From contig CAIYTE010000007.1 in NCBI GenBank assembly GCA_903929045.1, forward strand, positions 1 through 60,959: a DNA stretch of 60,959 nucleotides. The letters run 5' to 3'. The stretch is from an uncultured Hyphomicrobiales bacterium. Lineage in GTDB: Bacteria > Pseudomonadota > Alphaproteobacteria > Rhizobiales > Xanthobacteraceae. This document shows, piece after piece, positions 8,411 to 16,447 of this stretch. A program made the position numbers and the translations under genes. The notes below the pieces were generated by a model, which saw only the letters and a list, made by a program, of their open reading frames with translations, did no database searches and was not told the origin of the DNA. Each line of letters starts with the position of its first letter. Position 1 is the stretch's first letter.

Positions 8411-9370
8411 CTATTGCTTGCGCAGACCGGCATCGCCGATGACGCGGTCCCATTGCTTTGTTTCGCTCGCGATCACCTTCGCGAACGCATCCGGCGTACC
8501 GCCGATGATGTCGAGGCCCGCGGCGCGCAACGGCTTGGCGACCTCCTCGTTTTTGAGCGCTTCGTTGATCGCGGCGGAGAGCTTGTCGATGACCGGTTGC
8601 GGCGTGCCCGCCGGCGCGACGAAGCCGAACCACAGGCTGGTATCGAAGCCGGGCAAGGTCTCGGCGACCGCCGGAATATTCGGCGCCGACGGACTGCGCT
8701 TGCCTTCCGACGTGCCGAGTGCCTTGATCGTGCCGCTCTCGATATGCGACGTCACCGTCGAGGCGGGCGAGAACATCACCTGAATGCGGCCGGCGAGCAG
8801 ATCAGTCAGCGCCTGCGCGCTGCCCTGATAGTGCACGCTGACGATCTTGGTGCCGGCGACGATGTTGAACAGCTCGCCGGTCATGTGCGGCGAGGTGCCG
8901 AAGCCGGAAGAACCGAAATTAAGCTGGCCCGGTTTCGCCTTCGCCAGCGCGATGAGCTCGGCGACGTTGCTGACGCCGATCGACGGATTGACGACGAGGA
9001 TATTGCCGGAGCCGGTCGCCTGCGTGATCGGCGCGAAGTCGTCGACGAAATTCACCTTCAGGCTCGGCTGGATCAGCCCGTTGATGATAATCGCCACCGA
9101 TCCCATCAGCAGCGTGTAGCCGTCCTTCGGCGCGCGGGCGACCTGCTCGGCCGCCACCGTCGAGCCGCCGCCCGGCTTGTTCTCGACAATGAATTGCTGG
9201 CCCAACGTCGTCGACAGCCGCTGCGCGACGACGCGCGCGGTCAGATCGGCGGCGGAGCCTGGCCCGAAACCGACAATAATATGCACGGGCTTTGATGGAT
9301 AATCCGCTTGCGCCCGCGCCGCCGCTGGCGCGAAAGCCAGCAAGGCGCAGCAAATCCAGGCAACCCGCAT
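8411..9370 (-). CDS. Tripartite tricarboxylate transporter (Bug family) substrate-binding protein
   Basis: A periplasmic receptor of 319 residues. Its signal peptide MRVAWICCALLAFAPAAARA is followed by the Bug signature YPSKPVHIIVGFGPGSAADL and the DGYTLLMGSVA motif. It is a more divergent Bug protein than the tandem pair at 3145 and 4278. A G-rich ribosome-binding site (GGGGGGATGGG) precedes ATG 9370. It leads the minus-strand unit Bug - HbpS-like - molybdenum hydroxylase, so its ligand may be the hydroxylase substrate. No TctAB permease is nearby. Confidence 0.88.
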   Translation of the reverse strand: MRVAWICCALLAFAPAAARAQADYPSKPVHIIVGFGPGSAADLTARVVAQRLSTTLGQQFIVENKPGGGSTVAAEQVARAPKDGYTLLMGSVAIIINGLIQPSLKVNFVDDFAPITQATGSGNILVVNPSIGVSNVAELIALAKAKPGQLNFGSSGFGTSPHMTGELFNIVAGTKIVSVHYQGSAQALTDLLAGRIQVMFSPASTVTSHIESGTIKALGTSEGKRSPSAPNIPAVAETLPGFDTSLWFGFVAPAGTPQPVIDKLSAAINEALKNEEVAKPLRAAGLDIIGGTPDAFAKVIASETKQWDRVIGDAGLRKQ

Positions 9371-9473
9371 CCCATCCCCCCGTGTTTTAAGTTTTTGTTA
9401 AGAAGCCGGTCACCGGACATTAACCGCAAAACAACGGGTTGGGGAATAGGTTCAGCACTAGCCCGGGTTGATC

Positions 9474-10919
9474 ATGAACGACGTCAAGACTGCACGCGCC
9501 ACATGGCACGACCAGCGGCCGGTCGCGCTGACTGGACTGAGTGTATTCGCCGCCAGTATTGCGGCGCTGCTCTTCCTCACATCCCAGCCCCTGTCGCAGT
9601 CGCTGCTCGCCGCTATCGGCATCGCGGCTGTGGCCATGACCATCACCGCCACCATCGCGGCAGTGCGCTACCGCGCACGCAACGCGCTGATGAGCGTCGC
9701 GCTCGACAACATGACGCAAGGCATCTGCATGTTCGACAAGAACGAGCGCCTCGTCATCTGTAACCAGCGCTACATCGAGGTTTACCGGCTGACGCCGGAA
9801 ATTACGGCGCCCGGCACCAGCATCGCCGACATGCTGAAATATCGCTCCGCCAACGGCACCTTCCTCGCCGATCCGGAAGTATACCGGCGCGACCTTCTCG
9901 CCGCGATGGCGGCGGGCAAGACCACGACGACGGAAATAAAATCGCCGGGGGGACGCACCATCGCGGTGATCAACCGCGCCATGCCGCAGGGCGGCTGGGT
10001 CGGCAGTCACGAAGACATCACCGAACGGCGCGAGGCGGAGCGCGAGCGCGCCGCGATGAGCCAGCAGCAGGAGCAACGCGCCCGGATCGAACAGGCGATC
10101 ATCGCGTTCCGCAAGCGTGTCGAGGAGCACCTGCATATGGTGACCGAGGGCGCCGGCGCGATGCGGTCCACCGCCGTGACGCTGCTGTCCAATTCGGCCC
10201 GCACCTCGCAGAGCGCGGAAAGCGCGGTATCGGCCTCGAATGAAGCCTCCGCCAATGTCGAGACCGCCGCCATCGCCGCCGATCAATTGAGCGGGTCGAT
10301 CGGCGATATCGGCCGCCAGCTCGACGCCACGACCGGCGTGGTGCGCACCGCCGTCGGCGAGGCCGAAGGCACTAACCGCGAGATCGGCACGCTGGCGCAG
10401 GCCGCGCAGAAAATCGGCGACGTCATCAAGCTGATCCGCAACATCGCCGGACAAACGAATTTGCTGGCGCTCAACGCTACCATCGAAGCCGCGCGCGCCG
10501 GTGAAGCCGGCCGGGGCTTCGCGGTCGTGGCGTCGGAAGTGAAGTCGCTGGCGGTGCAGACCGCCAAGGCGACGGAAGACATCGCGACCCTGATCACCTC
10601 GGTGCAGGGCGCGACCGGCAGCGCGGTGCAGGCCATCGGCCGCATCACGGGCCGCATGCAGGAGATCGACGGTTACGCCGCCGCGGTGTCGAGCGCCGTC
10701 ATTCAGCAGAGCGCCGCGACCTCGGAGATTTCGCAAAATGTCGCCAGTGCCTCCGAGGGTGCCAAGCTTGTCGTATCCGTGCTCGACGACGTCGCCAATG
10801 CAGCGACCGAAACGCGCCAGTCGGCGGAAAACGTGCTTACCGCTTCGCAAGCGGTGGAAGCGGCCGCGGCCGAGCTGCGTCACGAGGTCGAGGATTTCCT
10901 CGCCCGCGTCGCCGCGTAA
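9474..10919 (+). CDS. Membrane PAS-domain methyl-accepting chemotaxis-type protein
   Basis: A 481-residue protein with two closely spaced membrane helices near residues 17-60 (a very short periplasmic loop), a PAS domain from about 70 to 185 ([21 protein letters not shown]), and an MCP signalling domain. The hairpin tip [20 protein letters not shown] lies near residue 320. There is no HAMP domain and no large periplasmic sensor, so it probably senses an intracellular cue such as redox or an aromatic ligand through PAS. No che genes are in the window. A TTG at 9468 is an alternative start. Its TAA stop directly abuts the stop of the convergent pit gene, leaving no intergenic base. Confidence 0.85.
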   Translation: MNDVKTARATWHDQRPVALTGLSVFAASIAALLFLTSQPLSQSLLAAIGIAAVAMTITATIAAVRYRARNALMSVALDNMTQGICMFDKNERLVICNQRYIEVYRLTPEITAPGTSIADMLKYRSANGTFLADPEVYRRDLLAAMAAGKTTTTEIKSPGGRTIAVINRAMPQGGWVGSHEDITERREAERERAAMSQQQEQRARIEQAIIAFRKRVEEHLHMVTEGAGAMRSTAVTLLSNSARTSQSAESAVSASNEASANVETAAIAADQLSGSIGDIGRQLDATTGVVRTAVGEAEGTNREIGTLAQAAQKIGDVIKLIRNIAGQTNLLALNATIEAARAGEAGRGFAVVASEVKSLAVQTAKATEDIATLITSVQGATGSAVQAIGRITGRMQEIDGYAAAVSSAVIQQSAATSEISQNVASASEGAKLVVSVLDDVANAATETRQSAENVLTASQAVEAAAAELRHEVEDFLARVAA

Positions 10920-11924
10920 TTACTTGAACGTCACGCTCAGCCAGTAGAACAGCGCGGCAATCGCGGCCGAAGCCGGGATCGTGATGATCCAGGCCATGAC
11001 GATGCTGTTGGCGACACCCCAGCGCACCGCCGACATGCGGCGCGCAGCACCAACGCCAATAATCGCACCCGTAATCGTGTGCGTCGTCGACACAGGAATG
11101 CCGAGCCAGGTCGCACCGAACAAGGTCAGCGCGCCGCCGGTTTCGGCGCAGAAACCCTGCATCGGCGTCAGCCGCGTGATCTTCGAACCCATCGTCTTCA
11201 CGATGCGCCAGCCGCCGAACAAGGTGCCGAGCGCCATCGCCAGCTGGCACGAAATCACCACCCAGAATGGCACGTAGAACTCGCTGCCGAGCTGGCCTTG
11301 CGAGAACAACAGCACCGCGATGATACCCATGGTCTTCTGCGCATCGTTGCCGCCGTGGCCGAGCGAATACAGCGACGCCGACACAAATTGCAGGCGCTGG
11401 AAGGTACGGTCGATGGCGTAAGGCGTCCGGCGCAGCAGCAACCACGACAGAATGAGCACCAGAAACAACGCGAGAATGAAGCCGACCAAAGGCGAGGCGA
11501 CGATGGCCACCGTGGTCGGGATCAGGCCGTGCCAGACGATGGCCGAGACGCCCGCTTTCGCCATACCGGCGCCGACGAGCCCGCCGACCAAGGCATGCGA
11601 ACTGCTCGACGGAATGCCCAGCCCCCAGGTGATCAGGTTCCAGACGATGGCACCCGTCAGCGCGCCGAAAATCACCTGCGGATCGACCACGCTCGCCGAG
11701 ATGATGCCGGTGCCGAGCGTATTGGCGACATGCAGCCCGAAAAACAGGAAGGCGATGAAGTTGAAGAAAGCCGCCCAGGCCACCGCGTATTGCGGCCGCA
11801 GCACGCGCGTCGACACGATGGTCGCGATCGAATTGGCGGCGTCGTGCAGGCCGTTGAGGAAATCGAAGATCAACGCGACCGCGATCAACCCGAACAGCAC
11901 CGGCGTGGACAAGACGGCATCCAT
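10920..11924 (-). CDS. pit: Low-affinity inorganic phosphate transporter (PiT family)
   Basis: A 334-residue PiT permease, which couples phosphate (or metal-phosphate) uptake to the proton gradient. Both halves carry the family signature: FLNGLHDAANSIATIVSTRV near residue 24 and GHGGNDAQKTMG near 195. The GDN-like motifs and about ten hydrophobic helices match the short bacterial Pit form. It follows a DUF47 gene with a 24-base gap, the arrangement known from the Sinorhizobium meliloti orfA-pit operon, where phosphate represses or activates via PhoB. No convincing Pho box was found. Confidence 0.93.
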   Translation of the reverse strand: MDAVLSTPVLFGLIAVALIFDFLNGLHDAANSIATIVSTRVLRPQYAVAWAAFFNFIAFLFFGLHVANTLGTGIISASVVDPQVIFGALTGAIVWNLITWGLGIPSSSSHALVGGLVGAGMAKAGVSAIVWHGLIPTTVAIVASPLVGFILALFLVLILSWLLLRRTPYAIDRTFQRLQFVSASLYSLGHGGNDAQKTMGIIAVLLFSQGQLGSEFYVPFWVVISCQLAMALGTLFGGWRIVKTMGSKITRLTPMQGFCAETGGALTLFGATWLGIPVSTTHTITGAIIGVGAARRMSAVRWGVANSIVMAWIITIPASAAIAALFYWLSVTFK

Positions 11925-11948
11925 AGGCGCGCTACTCCGCGACGACGC

Positions 11949-12593
11949 TTAAACGTGCTCGATGACGATGCCGTGCAGTTCGTTGGCAACGTCGTCGAAA
12001 CGATCGACGACTTTCTCGAGGTGATCGTAGACTTCGTTGCCGATGAAAAAGCCCATGGCATTGGCCTTGCCGTTGTTCAGATACAAGGCCTTGAGGCCTA
12101 TGTCGTGCAACTCGTCGGCGCGGCCTTCGAGCGCCGACATCTGCGCGGTCAGATCGCTGATGCGCACGGCGTGGGTGCTGATCGAGCCCAGCAACGGGAT
12201 GGCTTCCTGCATCAACTGCGCGCACTTGACGATGGCGTCGGCCATTTCCTTCATTTCCGGCGTGAATTCGGTCACCTCGAACAGCCGGATGCCTTTGGCC
12301 GTCTTCTGCATCTGGTCGATGGTGTTGTCCATCGCGGTAATGAGGTCGCGGATATTCCCGCGGTCGAACGGCGTAATGAAGGTGCGGCGCACGGCGATCA
12401 GGGTCTCGCGGGTGACGTCGTCGGCGTCCTGCTCGCGATCCATAACGGTCTGGTAGTTGGTCAGGATGGCGTCGCCGCCTTCCAGCATGGCGCGGAGCGC
12501 CACGGCGCCGGCCAGGACGGCCTCGGAATGGCGCGCGAAGAGGTCAAAGAACCGCTCCTCCTTCGGCATCAAAGCCTTGAACCAGCGCATCAT
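11949..12593 (-). CDS. DUF47 (PhoU-like) Pit accessory protein
   Basis: A 214-residue all-helical DUF47 protein, related in fold to PhoU, that begins MMRWFKALMPKEERFFDLF. Proteins of this family are encoded with Pit permeases and are thought to control them. The frame is open to 12662, but GAGGAG seven bases before ATG 12593 and family alignment of the start fix it there. It is the first gene of a two-gene minus-strand operon with pit. The helices with EVTEFTPEMKEMADAIVKCA near residue 100 are typical of the family. Confidence 0.9.
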   Translation of the reverse strand: MMRWFKALMPKEERFFDLFARHSEAVLAGAVALRAMLEGGDAILTNYQTVMDREQDADDVTRETLIAVRRTFITPFDRGNIRDLITAMDNTIDQMQKTAKGIRLFEVTEFTPEMKEMADAIVKCAQLMQEAIPLLGSISTHAVRISDLTAQMSALEGRADELHDIGLKALYLNNGKANAMGFFIGNEVYDHLEKVVDRFDDVANELHGIVIEHV

Positions 12594-12724
12594 GGCGGAA
12601 CTCCTCAACCCCGAATCGGCCTCAGCCCAACGGCAATCGTAGTCGTGTAGCAGGACTGTCATAAACGCACTGCCCCGCTTGTGGGTAGCAGGGGAAAAAC
12701 CCGCATTGCGAGCAGGCCACGATC

Positions 12725-12740
12725 CCGCAAACTATTGCGG
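12725..12740. other. Small perfect hairpin in a divergent intergenic region
   Basis: CCGCAA-acta-TTGCGG forms a six-pair stem with a four-base loop. It lies between the divergent DUF47 and luciferase-like monooxygenase genes. A second near-palindrome, TTGCGCACGCAA at 12819-12830, is closer to the monooxygenase start. Either may be a regulator site; neither matches a family I can name. Confidence 0.3.
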
Positions 12741-12850
12741 CAATAGAAGTTTTCGCCCCGTCAAACTGGACATTGGCGGCGTAAAACCCTTACATATCCG
12801 TGGGCGCGATGGGCTAGTTTGCGCACGCAATTTGTAAGGCGGAGATGGAA

Positions 12851-13948
12851 ATGCGGTTGGGTTACTTCACGATGCCGGTGCACCCGATGGGCCGGCCCTG
12901 GGCGGACACGCTGCAGGAGGATCGTGAGCAAATCATTCTGTGCGACAAGCTCGGTTTCCATGACGCCTTCGTCGGCGAGCATCTGACCGACGGCTGCGAA
13001 ACGGTGACCAACAGCACCGTGTTCCTGGCGACGCTCATTTCCGACACCAAGACCATCAAGCTCGCCACCGGCACCACCAACCTCTCCCACATCCACCCGA
13101 CCGTGGTCGCCGCCAACGCGGCGATGTTCGACCACCTGTCGCGCGGCCGCTTTATTTTCGGCATCAGCCCCGGCGCGCTGACCTCGGACGCCGAGGCGCT
13201 CGGCACCCTCGACGAAGACCGCAACAAGATGTTCGCTGAAGCCATCGATGTCATTCTCGAAATCTGGCAGCGCGACCCGCCCTACAACATCGACCTGCCA
13301 AACAATCGCTACAAGGTCTCGACCGCCCGCACCGCCACGCTCGACCTGGGCATTGGCATCATGCCGAGGCCGTATCAGAAGCCGCGGCCGGAAATCGTCG
13401 GCACCGTGGTGGCGCCGTTCTCGCCGGGCGTCGTGCTGATGGGCAAGCGCGACTTCCATCCGCTGTCGGCGAACTTCCTGCTGCCGAACCATCTCAAGTC
13501 GCACTGGACCAACTACGCCAAGGGCAAGGAAGAAGCCGGCGCCAAGGCCAATGTCAGCGACTGGCGTGTCGCGCGCAACATCTTCGTCGCCGACGACGAC
13601 AAGATCGCGCAGCGTTACGGCCGCGACGACGCCAAGAGCCCCTATCGTTTCTACTTCGAGCAGATGGGCGCCAAGATGCGCCGCGGCGGCCGCGTCTACG
13701 TGTTCAAGAAGTACAAGGAACAGCCGGACGAAGAGATCACGCACGACTACATCATGGACAATTGCGTGATCTACGGGAGCGTCAACAAGGTGGTCGACGA
13801 GATCCTCAAGCTGCGCGAGATGACCGGCGACTTCGGCGAACTCGTTTATGCCGGCATGGAATGGGTCGACCCGGCGCTCGGCAAACGCTCGATGCAGTTG
13901 CTGGCCGAAGAGGTCATGCCCCGCGTCCGCGCGGCGATCGGGAAGTAA
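12851..13948 (+). CDS. LLM-class flavin-dependent oxidoreductase (bacterial luciferase-like)
   Basis: A 365-residue TIM-barrel protein of the bacterial-luciferase superfamily, which uses reduced flavin supplied by a reductase to oxygenate a substrate, or F420/FMN for hydride transfer. It starts MRLGYFTMPVHPMGRPW, with FHDAFVGEHLTDGCETVTN near residue 37 and ATGTTNLSHIHPTVVAANAA near 75. ATG 12845 is also in frame, but the GGAG at 12841-12844 abuts it and stands six bases before ATG 12851, so the latter is chosen. It is a monocistronic unit without a flavin reductase gene nearby. The substrate is unknown. Confidence 0.88.
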   Translation: MRLGYFTMPVHPMGRPWADTLQEDREQIILCDKLGFHDAFVGEHLTDGCETVTNSTVFLATLISDTKTIKLATGTTNLSHIHPTVVAANAAMFDHLSRGRFIFGISPGALTSDAEALGTLDEDRNKMFAEAIDVILEIWQRDPPYNIDLPNNRYKVSTARTATLDLGIGIMPRPYQKPRPEIVGTVVAPFSPGVVLMGKRDFHPLSANFLLPNHLKSHWTNYAKGKEEAGAKANVSDWRVARNIFVADDDKIAQRYGRDDAKSPYRFYFEQMGAKMRRGGRVYVFKKYKEQPDEEITHDYIMDNCVIYGSVNKVVDEILKLREMTGDFGELVYAGMEWVDPALGKRSMQLLAEEVMPRVRAAIGK

Positions 13949-13960
13949 AGCAACAACCGC

Positions 13961-14070
13961 CGTCATTCCGGGACACGAGCGAAGCGCGTGGACCCGGAAT
14001 CCAGCGCCTTACACCGCAGTATTATCTGGATTCCGGGTTCGCATGCTGACGCATGCGCCCGGAATGACCG
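13961..14070. repeat. Palindromic intergenic repeat, family B (CGTCATTCCGGG type), between convergent genes
   Basis: CGTCATTCCGGG at the left pairs with CCCGGAATGACCG at the right, and inside GACCCGGAATCCA pairs with TGGATTCCGGGTTC. It occupies the whole gap between the luciferase-like gene and the convergent flavin monooxygenase gene, so it could serve as a two-way terminator. A second copy is at 35982-36086. Confidence 0.85.
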
Positions 14071-15597
14071 CTAGTACGTCCCCGCCACCAGCGCGGCGAT
14101 TTTCGCTGCACCCTGCTCCAGCTCATCGACCTTGATGCAGGCTGCGACGTAGCGATCCGGCCGCAGCAGAAAGACGTGGTCGGTGTAGGCCGCCAGCCGC
14201 GGGCCGCCGGCATCAAGCGGCATGACGACGGCGCGCGCCTTGAGCTTCGACCACGGCTCGCCCGTGACCTGCGCCATGACGACGTCGGGACGCGCGCTGC
14301 GCACCACCAGCGAAAAGCCTTTGCCGAGCAAATCGTCCAGCATGACGCCGCCGATGCGCGGTTGCGGAAACAACCGGCCGACCAGAGTCGTGCGCTCGTC
14401 CGCGCCGTCCGGCACGAGAAAACCCTTGGCGAAGCGCGGCGGCGGCTTGAATTTCATCTGCGCGATGTAATCACGCGCCTTCGGAAACAGCGAGAGCACG
14501 CGAAAGGCATTCTCGATGGCCCACGCCTTGAGCACGCTCTTCGGCGCAATCACCTTGCCCATGTTGAGCGCGAACTCGATCATCGCCCAGGCATGGTCGC
14601 GGCGTTCCGGCTCGTAACTCGCCAAAAGCTTCGGCCCGAGCCGACCTTGCGTCACCGCCGCAAGCTTCCAGCCCAGATTGTTGGCGTCGCGCAGGCCGCT
14701 GTTCATGCCCTGCCCGGCAAAGGGCGGCGTCAGATGCGCGGCGTCGCCGGCGAGAAAGACGCGATCCTTCGACCACTGCTCCGCCAGCCGCGCGTGGAAC
14801 GTATAGACGGTCTTGCGCACGAGGCGGCTTTGCGGCGCAGCTTCATGCGTCTGCATCAGATGCGCGACCATGTTCGGCGCCAGCATTTCCTCGTCCGATT
14901 CATAGTCGTGCAGCATGAATTCGTAGCGGCGGGTGTTCTCCGGTCCCGGCAGCGCGATGCAGGGGCGCTTCGGATCGGAATAAACCTTGGTGTGCGGCGA
15001 CGGGCTCGGTGAATTTTCCAGATCGAGGATGAGCCAGCGCTCACGGAACGTCGAACCGCTCATGGCAACGCCGAGCGCCTTGCGTGCCGGGCTCGACGCG
15101 CCATCGCAGGCGATCAGATAATCGCAACTGAATTGGATGGCGCCACCCCACGGATCGCGCACATTGAGCAGTACGCCATCGGACGCCTGTTCGAACGATG
15201 TCAGTTCGTGCCGATAGGCTTCGGTGACATGCTCGAAACGGTCGAGCGCCTCGCGCAATTGCCGTTCCAGGATCGGCTGACGAAAAGCATTGCGGCGCGG
15301 AAAGCCGAACGGCTCCTCGGTCGGCTGCACCTTGGCGAAACAGCGCCCCTTCGCCGAATAATAGTGCGAGCCATAGCCGGTGACGGTCTGCGACATCACC
15401 TCTTCGGCAAGGCCCACCGCCTGCATGGTGCGCAGCGACTCGTCGTCGATCGATACCGCGCGTGGCGCGTGCACGGTCGCGGCGTTGCGCTCGATCAGCA
15501 AGGTTTCGACGCCGTAGACGCCGAGCAGATTGGCCAGCGTCAGCCCGGTCGGCCCGCCGCCGACGATCGCGACCGGAAAATGTGTGTTAGCCGCCAT
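14071..15597 (-). CDS. FAD-dependent aromatic monooxygenase (MhpA/PheA-like class A hydroxylase)
   Basis: A 508-residue class A flavoprotein hydroxylase, expected to hydroxylate a phenolic or aryl-acid substrate with NAD(P)H and O2. The FAD-binding GGGPTG is at residues 13-18, the DG motif CDGASSPARK near 164, and the GD motif GDAAHLTPPFAGQGMNSG near 290. A thioredoxin-like C-terminal domain (residues ~390-508) is typical of 3-(3-hydroxyphenyl)propionate hydroxylases. The start overlaps the end of the MAPEG gene by 11 bases, so the two are translationally coupled. The ring-cleavage and hydrolase genes expected of an mhp cluster are not present nearby. Confidence 0.88.
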   Translation of the reverse strand: MAANTHFPVAIVGGGPTGLTLANLLGVYGVETLLIERNAATVHAPRAVSIDDESLRTMQAVGLAEEVMSQTVTGYGSHYYSAKGRCFAKVQPTEEPFGFPRRNAFRQPILERQLREALDRFEHVTEAYRHELTSFEQASDGVLLNVRDPWGGAIQFSCDYLIACDGASSPARKALGVAMSGSTFRERWLILDLENSPSPSPHTKVYSDPKRPCIALPGPENTRRYEFMLHDYESDEEMLAPNMVAHLMQTHEAAPQSRLVRKTVYTFHARLAEQWSKDRVFLAGDAAHLTPPFAGQGMNSGLRDANNLGWKLAAVTQGRLGPKLLASYEPERRDHAWAMIEFALNMGKVIAPKSVLKAWAIENAFRVLSLFPKARDYIAQMKFKPPPRFAKGFLVPDGADERTTLVGRLFPQPRIGGVMLDDLLGKGFSLVVRSARPDVVMAQVTGEPWSKLKARAVVMPLDAGGPRLAAYTDHVFLLRPDRYVAACIKVDELEQGAAKIAALVAGTY

Positions 15598-15994
15598 GCA
15601 TCAAGCGCAGCACGATGCCCGTGAGCGCGCTCAAAAGCAGCACAATCTGGGCAATGGCCTGGATGAGAAAGCCGGGGCCGCGCTTCTCGACCGCAACAGT
15701 ATAGCCCCAGACATACAGGATACGGCCGACAACCCAAGCCAGCCCGACCGACGCGGCATAGACGTCGCCGATATAAATAGCCGTCAGCCACAGCATCGGC
15801 AGGAATACCGGCATGGATTCGAGCGTATTCATCTGCGTCCGGAAAACGCGCTCGAAGTCAGCGTGCCCTGTCGTCGCCGGCAGCGGCACGCCGAACCGGG
15901 TTCGGGCGCGCGACACCAGAATGGACGTGGCCATATAGACCATCGCGGCAAACACGGTGACCAGCGCTGTATAGTTCGGCAAAGACGACACCAT
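15587..15994 (-). CDS. MAPEG family membrane protein
   Basis: A 135-residue protein with four hydrophobic helices, fitting the MAPEG family (membrane-associated eicosanoid/glutathione metabolism). Conserved features are FERVFRTQMNTLESMPVFLP near residue 43 and VGRILYVWGYTVAVEKRGPG near 83. Some members are glutathione transferases; bacterial ones are mostly uncharacterised. The frame is open to 16051, but MVSSLPNYTALV at 15994 matches the usual N-terminus and has a GGAG upstream. Coupling to the flavin hydroxylase gene (11-base overlap) suggests a shared role, perhaps detoxifying hydroxylated or quinone products. Confidence 0.85.
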   Translation of the reverse strand: MVSSLPNYTALVTVFAAMVYMATSILVSRARTRFGVPLPATTGHADFERVFRTQMNTLESMPVFLPMLWLTAIYIGDVYAASVGLAWVVGRILYVWGYTVAVEKRGPGFLIQAIAQIVLLLSALTGIVLRLMHGG

Positions 15995-16067
15995 GGGCGA
16001 TTTTCTCCGTGCCTCCTTTAAGCCGGAAGCGCGGGAAAAAGCTAGGCGCAAGAACCGAGCCGAAAGC

Positions 16068-16424
16068 CTACTTCAAAAGCTGAATATCTTTCGGGTCTTT
16101 CGGCTTGGGCACCGATTGCAGAAAGGCATAGATGTCCGCCAGGTCTCCGCTGGACAGGATCGTTTCGCGGAACGGCGGCATCGCACCGTTCGTGCTGCGC
16201 ACGAAAGCATCGAACGACTCGAGAGGCAGTTCGGTATTGGCGACCACCTTGCCGTTGCTGGTGACGGCCGAACCCTGCCCCTCGAAGCCGTGGCATTGCC
16301 AGCACCCGTGAGTAACGAAAGCCTTGCGGCCGTTTTCCGGCGACGCGGCCTGTGCCGGGGTTTGCGCCGCGCTGCCGAAAGCACAAACAGCCAGCGCGAT
16401 TGCAACGCTCAATGACACCTTCAT
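16068..16424 (-). CDS. Small periplasmic c-type cytochrome
   Basis: A 118-residue secreted mono-heme cytochrome c. The Sec signal peptide ends near TPAQA (residue 26), the heme site CWQCH is at residues 41-45, and Met82 in GAMPPF is the likely sixth ligand. GDLADIYAFLQSVP near the end is the usual C-terminal helix. It follows the ThDP-enzyme gene by 11-23 bases on the same strand, and AAGAAAATGGGA lies upstream; ATG 16436 is a possible alternative start. Its placement suggests that it accepts electrons from that enzyme in the periplasm. Confidence 0.9.
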   Translation of the reverse strand: MKVSLSVAIALAVCAFGSAAQTPAQAASPENGRKAFVTHGCWQCHGFEGQGSAVTSNGKVVANTELPLESFDAFVRSTNGAMPPFRETILSSGDLADIYAFLQSVPKPKDPKDIQLLK

Positions 16425-16447
16425 GACGTTTCCCATTTTCTTATGCG

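Noticed and set aside
12640-12680. Possible Pho box upstream of the DUF47-pit operon (ATGACAG half-site)
   Set aside because: Only one half-site matches; the second repeat at the required spacing is poor.
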